DNA of 22,047 nucleotides from CAVURW01 sp963743595 (lineage in GTDB: Bacteria; Verrucomicrobiota; Verrucomicrobiia; Methylacidiphilales; UBA1321), in NCBI GenBank assembly GCA_963743595.1, contig CAVURW010000085.1:1-22047 (forward strand), written 5' to 3'. The translations under genes were made by a program, and so were the position numbers. Shown in pieces: positions 14,601-21,833 of this stretch. The stretch's first letter is position 1. Every line of letters starts with the position of its first letter. The notes beneath the pieces were generated by a model. The model worked only from the letters and a program-made list of their open reading frames with translations, searched no databases and was not told the DNA's origin.

Positions 14601-15986
14601 GTGGTAGCCCGTGTCCACGACCCACTTCCGACCCAGCGCATCCAGGTTAAAATTGTTCGGGTCCGCGTGATTATGCCCAGCGATGGGGTAGTCCGATTTC
14701 GATTCAAAATCGAGCTTTAACGCATCCGGTTTCCAGCTGGTCCGGGTAACCAAATAGCCGCGCTCCGGCACGAAATAGGTGAGCGGTTGCTTCAAATCTT
14801 CTGCTGCCATCGGCTCAGAAAAGTGGTTCGTTCCAAACAGCGGCACCGCCCAACTGCGAATGCCTTCGTCGTTTCCTGCACCGCCGTTCGAGTAATCCTC
14901 ACCCACGCGATTCCGCCAGGTGTAATCGATGATCGGGTCCTTAGGGTACATGTACTTCCAGATAGCGAAGCTGGTGTAGAAACCGGAGCCAACACCATCC
15001 GCGTGGCTCTGAAATTCACCGCCCCAAGGATAGAGCTGAGCCAACAAATGATGCTTCAATTGGGAGATGTTGCTGGTATCCCAGACGTCTTGATCGCCGC
15101 GTTTAGCCATCGCGACCATCGCGCAACCGGTGCCTTCAAAGCCGAGCGTGAAATAGGTTAAGTCTTCCGTCAAACCACCGCTGGGGTGGACGTTGTACTT
15201 GCCGATATCGCGCACCACCATCTTCGTTTCGTCCCAAAGATTCGATGTGTACCCCGGCTCACCTTCAATCGCGAGCGAACCCGTCCCTTTGAAAACGTGG
15301 AGAGCCGCCCAGTTCCACATGCGCCAGCGCGCCGGCATGTTCCACGTGTAAACGTGAATGCCTGTCATCATTTTCACGATCATTCTCCGCACAGGATCGC
15401 GCTGTTCCTCGCCCATCCAAGGAGCGATGAAATCGTAGGCCAGGCAGAACTCGTAGTCGAAGCTATTGCTCAAGCCCACGGGATCGGGTTTACGTACCCA
15501 ATGCACCAATTGATATTGGCCCCAAGCGGTTAAAACCGTGGCGAGTTGCTTGCCTCGCACGTCGTTGTTTTCGACAGTGCATTCAATACCCGCGAGCAGA
15601 AGCCAATAGCTCATGTGCTCGCTCACTGCGGCGAACTCGGCGTCGCTCGGTGTCTTGCCAGAAGCGAGCTCGGCCATCACTTTACCGGCAGACGTGTTCG
15701 GATTATCCAGGTTATCCGCCACGGTCTTGCACAGCTTCGCGTAATAGGCTTTTCGCGCATCGCTCTTAATATCTTCGCGGAATTTTGGTAGATCCTCGGG
15801 CGACAAGAAAACGCGCGGGTGCATCCCAGGAGCTGGTGCTGGCGAAAGAATGCGAACGCCCGTGCCATCCGGGTACATCTTCACGGGAATATCATCATCG
15901 GCAAAGAGGGAGGAGGGAGCGGTCAAGCCCAGCGCGCAAACAGCTGCGATGGATCTAAAAAAGAGGGAAGCATTGGGAATGTTCAT
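11634..15986 (-). CDS. Secreted heparinase II/III-fold protein with CHB_HEX, PA14 and LamG modules
   Basis: 1450 residues with a signal peptide (MNIPNASLFFRSIAAVCALG, cut near the SSLFAD site). Domains in order: an N-terminal alpha-toroid of the heparinase/alginate-lyase kind, starting HPRVFLSPEDLPKFRED near residue 55; the heparinase II/III beta-sandwich with AGHNHADPNNFNLDALG (H438, H440) and HNEVMIDG; a chitobiase/beta-hexosaminidase C-terminal-type Ig module with IHYTVDGSEPT at about 793; a PA14-like module (about 862-995, GVYTFALKCDDAGKLWID); a degenerate second PA14-like region (about 1060-1165); a second CHB_HEX module (IHYTLDGLEPA, about 1185-1252); and a C-terminal LamG/concanavalin-like domain (about 1262-1445, WHHVAVSFRDSVQVYVDGK). 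The family includes lyases that eliminate uronic-acid glycans, but the substrate here is not readable and some members are not shown to be enzymes. The gene starts 79 bp after the cyclo-ligase gene; no sulfatase or transporter for glycan use is near. Confidence 0.9.
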   Translation of the reverse strand: MNIPNASLFFRSIAAVCALGLTAPSSLFADDDIPVKMYPDGTGVRILSPAPAPGMHPRVFLSPEDLPKFREDIKSDARKAYYAKLCKTVADNLDNPNTSAGKVMAELASGKTPSDAEFAAVSEHMSYWLLLAGIECTVENNDVRGKQLATVLTAWGQYQLVHWVRKPDPVGLSNSFDYEFCLAYDFIAPWMGEEQRDPVRRMIVKMMTGIHVYTWNMPARWRMWNWAALHVFKGTGSLAIEGEPGYTSNLWDETKMVVRDIGKYNVHPSGGLTEDLTYFTLGFEGTGCAMVAMAKRGDQDVWDTSNISQLKHHLLAQLYPWGGEFQSHADGVGSGFYTSFAIWKYMYPKDPIIDYTWRNRVGEDYSNGGAGNDEGIRSWAVPLFGTNHFSEPMAAEDLKQPLTYFVPERGYLVTRTSWKPDALKLDFESKSDYPIAGHNHADPNNFNLDALGRKWVVDTGYHGAGGNQHNEVMIDGVPESPWPCPGGKWVDLIDTDDVVIGVSNGKNAYDHHWSNTGYTKDNNPPSDKEKWEKETEPSVVAFYEGQEHRTTTGIFDHWSPFLLRSVWNPVERAFRTASLVRGEHPYVFIVDDIQKDDASHLYEWIQQMPDDVEMLKTGGDWAVLGAKTMPADPKDTSASAKQVPDNRRLLVQLIDVDSSDHSAAMAFRLEDFVSDPNTGYAMGPIKKRLTIPARGVNPHYKVLLYPFMEGAEMPEVIWNQAHDQCTLKWKDQSDKYTFATAAEGRTVYQLDRGDKTLATLQAPPAAPMVKSVTPVFIEQGHVEFANPDAGEEIHYTVDGSEPTMGSPFYSEPFDVKETTTVKAATFARDWPFGSKNESAVVEATLTQQAPLAALPAQDVKPGLKAAVYTGFWDNLPDFSQEKPIVQTAVDNFQLPPETPVKGFGVRITGCVQVPLAGVYTFALKCDDAGKLWIDDKEVVNADGPHVVTTTTGQIALNAGLHHITVENCDNALPHGKGKGDGCWAFEVMWAPPLAGGLAAIPDSALSQDAAGAVMKAEPPKVAAATDMVFEPGLVFGDYDQADKAGTPAFFDVSGAKAIGDGTALFIETPSSSPKLLHVYHGYVNVPHPGVYRFELPSSGLGEITLGDTVVERVGIDEANVSLPIKLDQGCVPITVKLARGDGLIQWSGPGMDWQPIQVRDWMRPTTPHISVDGRETGQTTYEVASSQKVDLLLPAALTNGKIHYTLDGLEPAASSPEYSNTSLTIDHDCVLKAAAFDGTKKLGEIAQATFTISKEPTRSLMGLWQVSQFSGSAIKNQGKAGGAGDLDVPAGTAVVDDPVRGKVLQLDQCPKLEIDNLNILQNELTFAFWIKSKGNGTLVHYGYGPSGLGVYVGGDGAVYIGGAGFWKVVSTPNKLIDDQTWHHVAVSFRDSVQVYVDGKLQASKDVPFKCVNDSLEFLQGFSGEISEIRMYNRVLNSDEIAALANEPASK

Positions 15987-16065
15987 TGGAGCTTATGAAT
16001 GGAAACGCTCAATAACAAAATTAGTTGCGCCTAAAGTTGGGGGCCATGGAAAATACTGAAATCAG

Positions 16066-16683
16066 CTAACTCGGGAACAGGTGGAGGCCGTCTTCTGAAA
16101 TGGCGCAGTCGAGCCGTTGATCGTGCGGTTCTCGGGGCAATTCCGGGACGAGCTGCAGCTCGAAAAGGAGAGCGGGGTGGGGAATCGGTTTTATGGCCGA
16201 TTTGATTTGTGCGAGCGTGTGATCGTAATAGCCGCCACCGCGTCCGAGACGCCAACCGGCGGGATCGAGCGCCAGTGCCGGTACAAAGAGGCAATCAATT
16301 TCAGTGAGGGGTATGGGGGCACAGAGCTTGGGGTCCGGTTCGAGCAAATTGGGGTTATCTGGGTTTCGTAGAAGCGCGTCTTCAATCGAATCGGATGGCG
16401 GGATGGCGTACCAGTCCAGCGCGGGAACGTTGTCGTCAGAGGGGAGGATGCGAGGGAGAACGATCTGTTTCTTGGCGCTCCAGGCTTCTTCGATTAATGG
16501 GGCAAGATCGGGTTCGGTCGGCAGGGAGAGAAAGAGGCCGACTGTTTTCGCGCTGCGAAAGGCGGGAAGATGCGCCGCCAGTTGGCAGATGAAGAGCGAC
16601 GCCAGAGCCCGCTGGTCTGGATCGAGCTGCCGGAGCTTCGCACGGATTCGTTTCCGTACAGCGTCCTTTTTTACAGCGGGCAT
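16066..16683 (-). CDS. 5-formyltetrahydrofolate cyclo-ligase
   Basis: A 205-residue enzyme (MTHFS, ygfA/fau family) that uses ATP to convert 5-formyltetrahydrofolate to 5,10-methenyltetrahydrofolate in one-carbon metabolism in the cytoplasm. Visible family signatures: the basic N-terminal helix KKDAVRKRIRAKLRQL, the segment VGLFLSLPTEPDL (48-60), and the C-terminal hallmark VPALALD followed by WRLGRGGGYYD (144-154), the nucleotide-binding loop. Length is typical. ATG 16683 has a good Shine-Dalgarno-like AAGGGA a few bases upstream, and the gene begins 9 bp after the batE stop. It therefore appears to be the last gene of the Bat transcription unit, although its role is unrelated in the known biochemistry. 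Some genomes carry 6S RNA next to this gene; I see no such element in the 79 bp downstream gap. Confidence 0.95.
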   Translation of the reverse strand: MPAVKKDAVRKRIRAKLRQLDPDQRALASLFICQLAAHLPAFRSAKTVGLFLSLPTEPDLAPLIEEAWSAKKQIVLPRILPSDDNVPALDWYAIPPSDSIEDALLRNPDNPNLLEPDPKLCAPIPLTEIDCLFVPALALDPAGWRLGRGGGYYDHTLAQIKSAIKPIPHPALLFELQLVPELPREPHDQRLDCAISEDGLHLFPS

Positions 16684-16692
16684 TGGGTCCCT

Positions 16693-17682
16693 TTAAAATT
16701 GGCCTGGGACAATCGGAGCCAGACTGCCGGAGTGGACCCAACCCGCTTTCTTATCGCGTCCGAAAACCTGAAAGTAATCGCCATGCTTCTGCGCGATGGT
16801 AACCACTTCACCCTCCGGAAGAACATCCACTTTCTCGGCGTCGTCGGTGGGGGATATGGCCAGCGGCGCGTCTTTAGAGATAACCACCGCCTCCAGGGTA
16901 TCGCGCAGGGTGGAGGCGTAGGCGAAGGTGGCAAAGAGCGCGATGAAAATGAAGAGCGGCGTGCCGAAAAAAGCGATGATTCGGGTGGCCAATTTCGCGG
17001 CGGCTTGAGTGGGACCGCTGAGCTGGGAGATGTAAAATGTGTTCAGGAGAATCGTGATGCTGAAGAGAATCAAAAGCGCTTCGACTGCGTAGAACCACAG
17101 GGAAACCGGAATGGCGCGGATGACGAGCTGCCACCAGGTGTAGCTATCTGAATCGAGCGTGGCCTGTTTGCGGGCGAATTGCAGGTTCTGATCGATATTC
17201 GCGTTCGTGGGATCGAGGTAACGCGCGCGTTCGTAATGGAGGATCGCTTTGCCGACGAGCCCCGCCTTGAGTTCGGCGTTGCCCAAGTTAAAACAGAGTG
17301 GTGCGGAATAGCCGTTTTTATCGATAAGCTCTTCCAGAATTTTGATCGAGAGTGCGAAGTCTTTTTGTTTAAAGGCGACATTGGCAGCGGAGAGATCGTA
17401 GGAGAGGTGGAGCTGCTCGGAGGTGACATTCGGTGCCGGGGCAGTCACGACCGAGGCTGCGTCTGGTGCTTCCGTCGGAATCGGTGCAGGGGCAGGAGTT
17501 GTCGCAGCGGCGGGAGGCGGCGTTACCACCGGGCCGGGGTCGATTGCGGGAGCCGAGGGCGCTGGCGTTGCGGTTGAATCGGTGGGCGCTGGGGTGGGAT
17601 CGGCGAGGAGTCGGGTGGAGACGATGGCCAGGGCTGCGAGAATGGAGAGCGCAAATCGGAGGGCCGGGAGTGCAGGGTTCAT
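16693..17682 (-). CDS. batE: BatE-like protein: signal peptide, TPR, two TM helices, SH3-like domain
   Basis: 329 residues. A signal peptide (residues 1-27, ALRFALSILAALAIVSTRLL) is followed by a Pro/Ala/Thr-rich linker (28-88), TPR units (about 93-170, with LCFNLGNAELKAGLVGKAIL), two closely spaced transmembrane helices (about 192-214 and 234-257), and a C-terminal bacterial SH3-like domain (about 265-325, VVISKDAPLAISP and KAGWVHSGSL). TPR plus SH3 is the usual make-up of BatE, the last component of the Bat complex of Bacteroidota, Leptospira and relatives. If the signal is cleaved and the two helices form a hairpin, TPR and SH3 lie on the same, periplasmic side. Its ATG directly abuts the batD stop (TAG ATG), so translation is coupled. 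Bat proteins have been linked to aerotolerance and stress, but their molecular function is unsettled. Confidence 0.85.
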   Translation of the reverse strand: MNPALPALRFALSILAALAIVSTRLLADPTPAPTDSTATPAPSAPAIDPGPVVTPPPAAATTPAPAPIPTEAPDAASVVTAPAPNVTSEQLHLSYDLSAANVAFKQKDFALSIKILEELIDKNGYSAPLCFNLGNAELKAGLVGKAILHYERARYLDPTNANIDQNLQFARKQATLDSDSYTWWQLVIRAIPVSLWFYAVEALLILFSITILLNTFYISQLSGPTQAAAKLATRIIAFFGTPLFIFIALFATFAYASTLRDTLEAVVISKDAPLAISPTDDAEKVDVLPEGEVVTIAQKHGDYFQVFGRDKKAGWVHSGSLAPIVPGQF

Positions 17683-19563
17683 CTAATCTTTAAGCGAATG
17701 GGTGACCAAGTTAGCGAGTTTGCCGAGCTCTTCTCTGGGGGCGGAATCGGGCAAACGTCCGGAATATTTCTGCTGGTCGATCAGGTCGAGAACCGGGGCG
17801 AGTTTGATCGCGAGCTCGGGGGCTTTTCGTTCGATTTCAAATCGAGTTACGGACTCGACGGGAAGTTTCCACTTATGCGCCAAGTGGGACGAAATGGAAA
17901 GCTGTGCCGCTTCGACAAGCGCGGGCTGGTCGTTATTCGCTAAGGCAGCCTGAAGTTCCGCAAGATGCTTCTGAGTTTCCAAGCGCCCGGCTCGACCCGA
18001 TTGCCAGGCGGAGAACCATCCCGAGCCATGGACATGGGAGTAGACGGAACAGCCGCAGAACACGATCGTAAACAGAAACGCGCTCAGAGCGAATTCGATC
18101 TTAAACGCTGTGCTTTGATAGATCGGGATGATCGAAGCCACGGGCGTGCCCATCGTGTCCTCATTCGGTAGGAAGGTCGGCTCAACTGGCTTCACCGCCT
18201 CGGGAACCGGATCGGTATCGGGTAGAGTGGAGGCCGATGCTTGGGCGAGAGGCGAGTTCGAAGGCGTGACGTTGATGTGCGGAAGGGTGATCGGGACGGT
18301 GTAATACCGGTGTTCCTTTGGGTTAAAATAGGAGAAGGAGGGTTGCGGCAAATTTACATCTCCGGTAGAGCGGGGAATCATCGAGATTTGAAAGGATTTA
18401 ACGCCGGAGGTGTGGGTGTTGTCCTCGTACTTCACCAGCTCTTTTGGTGGGAACGACTTCCATTGCGTCGATTCAGGAATAGAGGGGCAAGTGACCAGAC
18501 CCAGGTTGCCCTGGCCGCTGATATTCACCTGCAACTGCACTGGTTCACCGAGCGTGACGCTGGTGGGTGTGGCCGTGCCGCTGACTTGGAAGTCGCCGAT
18601 CGCGCCATTGAAGTCGGCCGGTTTACCTTGCTCGGGAAGTGGAAAGATGTGGAAGACCAGGGGTGGCTTATTCGACACAGTCTCGCGGTTGGTGGGAACG
18701 CGATGCATCGGGTTCAATAAGATCGAGAAAGCGCTGGCTTGCTGTGGCGGTGCCCAGTTGGTTTCTCTCGAAATAAGGACGGGCAGGTCACCGACCTTGA
18801 GCGGGGTAAGGCTGGTGTACCAACGCTCCACGGAGTAGGAATAATCACCGGCAGAGACGGTACCGACATCGGGTCGGACGGCGATCGATTCCATGAGGAA
18901 ATCGCTTCCTTGAAGGGACGGTAACGAGTCTTGGTTGGCCTGCACATCCTCACGAATATAGAACGAAATGATGAGCGGAATCGCCTGACCGACGAAGCCC
19001 TCTTTGGTCTGCGGAATCACGCGGCAAAAGAGCTTTACCGGTTCACCGGTGGCGCGGTCGATCGGGGCGGTGTCGGGGTCTCCACTATCGGCAATGCCCT
19101 CACCTGCAGGCGCGTTCGATTTTGGCTGGTTCAATTGATTGACGGTCGCGTTTTGCGGCGCGGAAACGCCAGCAGGCAAGATGTGAATGGGGAATGGCTT
19201 GAGTTGCAGCGTTTGGCCGTCGCTCGTAGAAACCAGGATGGAGGGAACGGTGAAAACGCCTGCCTTCTTGGCAATAAAGAGAACGGTATGGGTGACGAGA
19301 ATTTTATCCACGCCGCCGATGTTTATGGTCGATCCCTCGTCGGTGTGACTCACCTCTTCGATATAGTCCAGTTCTGGCAATTCGAAATTGGCTGAAGGAG
19401 TATTCAGAACATTCAGCGTCAGTGTAAAACTATCTCCCACACGCATCGTGTCCGCGCTGATTTTGGCCGATAACACCGGCTGATCAGCCAGAGCGAATTG
19501 CCCGGCGAGCGCAAGCAGGAAGCCAAGTGCAACGAGTGCTTTTGGGATCGATTTCCAGGTCAT
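17683..19563 (-). CDS. batD: BatD oxygen-tolerance family protein
   Basis: 626 residues with a signal peptide (1-26, cut after GQFALA). The mature N-terminal region holds about three Ig-like beta-domains (roughly 27-130, 175-315 and 320-435), starting LSAKISADTMRVGDSFTLTLN, the typical BatD opening. The third begins GDFQVSGTATPTSVTLGEPV. A single transmembrane helix (about 488-508, ALSAFLFTIVFCG) anchors it, followed by about 110 cytoplasmic residues with helices (LETQKHLAELQAALANND). Length and layout are canonical. The ATG shares its A with the stop of the upstream gene (TAATG), and a strong Shine-Dalgarno AGGAAAGG lies 7 bases upstream inside that gene. The stop abuts the batE ATG. BatD is thought to scaffold the VWA proteins BatA and BatB in the periplasm. 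Confidence 0.93.
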   Translation of the reverse strand: MTWKSIPKALVALGFLLALAGQFALADQPVLSAKISADTMRVGDSFTLTLNVLNTPSANFELPELDYIEEVSHTDEGSTINIGGVDKILVTHTVLFIAKKAGVFTVPSILVSTSDGQTLQLKPFPIHILPAGVSAPQNATVNQLNQPKSNAPAGEGIADSGDPDTAPIDRATGEPVKLFCRVIPQTKEGFVGQAIPLIISFYIREDVQANQDSLPSLQGSDFLMESIAVRPDVGTVSAGDYSYSVERWYTSLTPLKVGDLPVLISRETNWAPPQQASAFSILLNPMHRVPTNRETVSNKPPLVFHIFPLPEQGKPADFNGAIGDFQVSGTATPTSVTLGEPVQLQVNISGQGNLGLVTCPSIPESTQWKSFPPKELVKYEDNTHTSGVKSFQISMIPRSTGDVNLPQPSFSYFNPKEHRYYTVPITLPHINVTPSNSPLAQASASTLPDTDPVPEAVKPVEPTFLPNEDTMGTPVASIIPIYQSTAFKIEFALSAFLFTIVFCGCSVYSHVHGSGWFSAWQSGRAGRLETQKHLAELQAALANNDQPALVEAAQLSISSHLAHKWKLPVESVTRFEIERKAPELAIKLAPVLDLIDQQKYSGRLPDSAPREELGKLANLVTHSLKD

Positions 19564-21833
19564 TACCAGTCCTTTCCTGAAGCGGTTGGTGGCGGTTGGT
19601 CATCGCCGAACATCTGGTGCGCAGTAATCCGGCGTTCTTCACCCTTCTGAGAATTCAAAAGCATGATGGCCTGCTCCTTCGTATCGGCCCCGGAATCGAC
19701 CGTGTCTTGTTGCCGACCCGTGGAGAGCCCCATAGGCGTGGTTTGGCCATTCTGACCGGTTTGACCGGTTTGGCCATTGCCCTGCTGGTTTTGCGCGGTT
19801 TGTTGTCCTTGTTGATTTTGTCCCTGCTGATCTTGGTCCTTACCGGTCTGACCCTGGCCTTGCTGGTTTTGAGAATCCTTCGTGCCGCCACCGTTCTTGG
19901 CCTGGTTTTGATTCGGGTCGGGTTTGCCCGGATCTTTGTCGCCCTGGCCCTGGTTTCCCGAGCCCTGCTGCTGATCCTTACCGGAGCCTCCGCCTTGATT
20001 TTGATTGTTACCGGAGGAGGAGCCACTTTTCTGATCTTCTTTCCCAGTCTTGCCACCGTTTCCCTGGTTTTGATCTTTACCGGAGGATTGCTGCTGTTGA
20101 TCGCTCTTACCGTTTTGAGGCGGGGGCTGCTGTTTTTTCAGCTCATCCAGACGCTTTTTAACGTAGTCATAATTCTCTTTGGCGGTCGTGTTATCGGGAT
20201 CAATTTGAAGCGAGCTCTTGTAGTAGAGCAGCGATTTTTCCCAAGCGGTAATCGTCCGCGTGGTATCCGAGTTCTTCAGATAGCCTTCTCCAATTCGGAA
20301 CTGGGAGTTTCCGAGATTGTAATAGGCCCGCATCTGAAGATTCAGATCTGAAGTGCGCAGGGATTTGCTATAGTTCGATTCGGCCAGTGAGAATTGATTA
20401 TCCCGGTAGGCAGCATCGCCGGCGTTGAAATAGAGCTGACTTTCCAGCGGCGTATCACGGGATTCTTGCGCAGCATTTTGGTAGCCTTTGGCAGCATCGC
20501 CGTAGTGTTGGCGCTGGTAATTGAACTCGGCCTGCTGGGAAGAGGAGCGAAAGAAAGTGCTTAAACCCGAGTCCTCGGCATCTGGAGAAGGGGCAGCATC
20601 GGTGGGGGCGGTGGCGGGAGCGGGAGGAGCAGGCTTGGGATCATCCGGGTTCGCCGCCACCAGCGGAAGGGGAAGAATCAGCACCAGTGCCAGGAGAAGG
20701 CTGCTGACTGTGCCCAAGGGCACGCGACCGGGGCTGGTGCGCTGTTCTCGTTTCGAAGTTACTTTGCGGGGGGATTGGGTTTTCATAGGGGTGTACCTAC
20801 CTGCGCGTTCGTTTAAAAGGACCTCGAGTGTTAATAGAATTATAGCCAGAGATAGCGGCCAGACAAACTGCTCCATCGGGATTTTTTCAACAGGGGATTT
20901 GAGGTCGTTACCGGGAAATTTACTGATGTACTTGGCGTACAAGTCCAAGAGCCCCTCACCTTGTTGTCCTAACGGAGCATAGGCCCCACCGGTAAGGCTG
21001 GCGATGTTTTTGAGCCGCGACTCATCCAGTCTCGAGACGACATCCTGGCCCGAGCTGTCCTGGAGATAGGAGCTATGACCGAATCGATCTGTAATGGGAA
21101 TGCGCTGGCCGCCGGAAGTTCCGACTCCGACACAAAAGATCTTGAGCCCTTGGGTAGCGGCGTACTTGGCGGCGTCGATTGATTGATCTTCCAAGTCTTC
21201 ACCGTCTGTCACCAGCACTAAGACCTTTCGATTCTTCGGCTGATTTTGCAGCGCCAGAACGGCCTGGTTTAAGGCGGTGGCTATATCGGTGCCCGGTCGG
21301 GGAATTGCGTCGGTATCCAGATCCAGAAGCGAGTTTTGAAACGCTTCCCCATCCATGGTCAGGGGACATTCCAGGAACGCGTCGCCAGCAAACGCGATCA
21401 GGCCCAGTCGACACCCGCCCAATCGATCCGCCAGCTCCGAGATGGCCAGCTTGGCGCGTTCCAGTCGTGAGGGGAGCACATCGGGCGTGAGCATGCTCCT
21501 CGAGCAATCGACCGCGAAGAGGATGTCGGTGCCGCCGCTCGATCTCTCACGAAGCTCATAGAACAGATGAGGGCGACTCAGCGCGAGGAGAATGCAAATG
21601 GTGCCGAGCAGCACAAGCGTCCGTTTCAGAATGCGTTTCGGTAGCGAGACGGCCTCGAGCAAGGTTTTGAGCAACTGTGATCCCGCAAAGAGTCGAAGCG
21701 CGGCGGCCCTGTAGCGATGGCTCGCCCATTCCAGGAAAATGTAGATGATCGCAAACGGCGGAATGAGGTAGAGCCAAATCGGCTCCAAAAACCCCGGATC
21801 TGTTTGATCCCAAAAAAGGCTGAAGAAGTTCAT
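19563..21833 (-). CDS. batB: BatB-BatC fusion: VWA domain, TPR and Q/N/G-rich tail
   Basis: 756 residues. Two transmembrane helices (about 15-34 and 71-90) precede a von Willebrand factor A domain with an intact MIDAS: DCSRS (D109, S111, S113), T182 in PGTDIA and D210 in VTDGED. A third helix follows (about 322-340), which is where BatB proteins normally end. The frame continues through M350 and a basic stretch into a signal-peptide-like helix (about 373-393, SLLLALVLILPLPLVAA), a Pro/Ala linker, TPRs (about 434-560, including LYFNAGDAAYRDNQFSLAES and AYYNLGNSQFRIGEG), and a Gln/Gly/Asn-rich tail (about 568-700) with a conserved-looking acidic end. This second half is BatC, so the gene is a BatB-BatC fusion. 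It overlaps batA by ATGA and batD by TAATG. BatB and BatC are expected to act in one membrane complex with BatA and BatD. Fusions of this kind also occur in some proteobacteria. Confidence 0.9.
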   Translation of the reverse strand: MNFFSLFWDQTDPGFLEPIWLYLIPPFAIIYIFLEWASHRYRAAALRLFAGSQLLKTLLEAVSLPKRILKRTLVLLGTICILLALSRPHLFYELRERSSGGTDILFAVDCSRSMLTPDVLPSRLERAKLAISELADRLGGCRLGLIAFAGDAFLECPLTMDGEAFQNSLLDLDTDAIPRPGTDIATALNQAVLALQNQPKNRKVLVLVTDGEDLEDQSIDAAKYAATQGLKIFCVGVGTSGGQRIPITDRFGHSSYLQDSSGQDVVSRLDESRLKNIASLTGGAYAPLGQQGEGLLDLYAKYISKFPGNDLKSPVEKIPMEQFVWPLSLAIILLTLEVLLNERAGRYTPMKTQSPRKVTSKREQRTSPGRVPLGTVSSLLLALVLILPLPLVAANPDDPKPAPPAPATAPTDAAPSPDAEDSGLSTFFRSSSQQAEFNYQRQHYGDAAKGYQNAAQESRDTPLESQLYFNAGDAAYRDNQFSLAESNYSKSLRTSDLNLQMRAYYNLGNSQFRIGEGYLKNSDTTRTITAWEKSLLYYKSSLQIDPDNTTAKENYDYVKKRLDELKKQQPPPQNGKSDQQQQSSGKDQNQGNGGKTGKEDQKSGSSSGNNQNQGGGSGKDQQQGSGNQGQGDKDPGKPDPNQNQAKNGGGTKDSQNQQGQGQTGKDQDQQGQNQQGQQTAQNQQGNGQTGQTGQNGQTTPMGLSTGRQQDTVDSGADTKEQAIMLLNSQKGEERRITAHQMFGDDQPPPTASGKDW
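19571..19578 (-). promoter_or_regulatory. Strong ribosome-binding site for batD
   Basis: AGGAAAGG on the minus strand, 7 bases before the batD ATG at 19563 and inside the last codons of the BatB-BatC gene. It supports the TAATG-coupled start. Confidence 0.6.
19720..20130. repeat. Low-complexity repeat tract encoding the Q/G/N-rich BatC tail
   Basis: The tract encodes about 130 residues composed mostly of Gln, Gly, Asn, Lys, Asp and Ser. At DNA level an imperfect 14-base unit, CCYTGYTGRTYTTG on the plus strand (QNQQG-type coding on the minus strand), occurs at 19780-19793, 19807-19820, 19822-19835 and 19858-19871, and TGACCGGTT is tandemly doubled at 19753-19771. Such repeats are prone to gain or lose units. 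The tail is a plausible flexible, hydrophilic linker. Confidence 0.75.
20784..20802 (-). promoter_or_regulatory. Possible internal translation start for free BatC
   Basis: On the minus strand AGGTAGGT (20802-20795) lies 8 bases before an in-frame ATG (20786-20784, residue M350 of the fusion). The product would begin MKTQSPRKVTSKREQ and run into a hydrophobic signal-like helix, giving a 407-residue secreted or anchored BatC. The Shine-Dalgarno match and the position right at the junction of the two family regions are visible; use of the start is inference. Confidence 0.4.

Noticed and set aside
14004..14720. A 238-codon plus-strand open frame
   Set aside because: It is antisense to the heparinase-fold core and shows no family motif.
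19596..20351. A 251-codon plus-strand open frame that looks like a multi-pass membrane protein
   Set aside because: It is the mirror of the Gln/Asn/Gly-rich tract: CAA and CAG codons read as Leu and AAC as Val on the other strand, giving false hydrophobic helices. The minus strand encodes the in-frame BatC tail.
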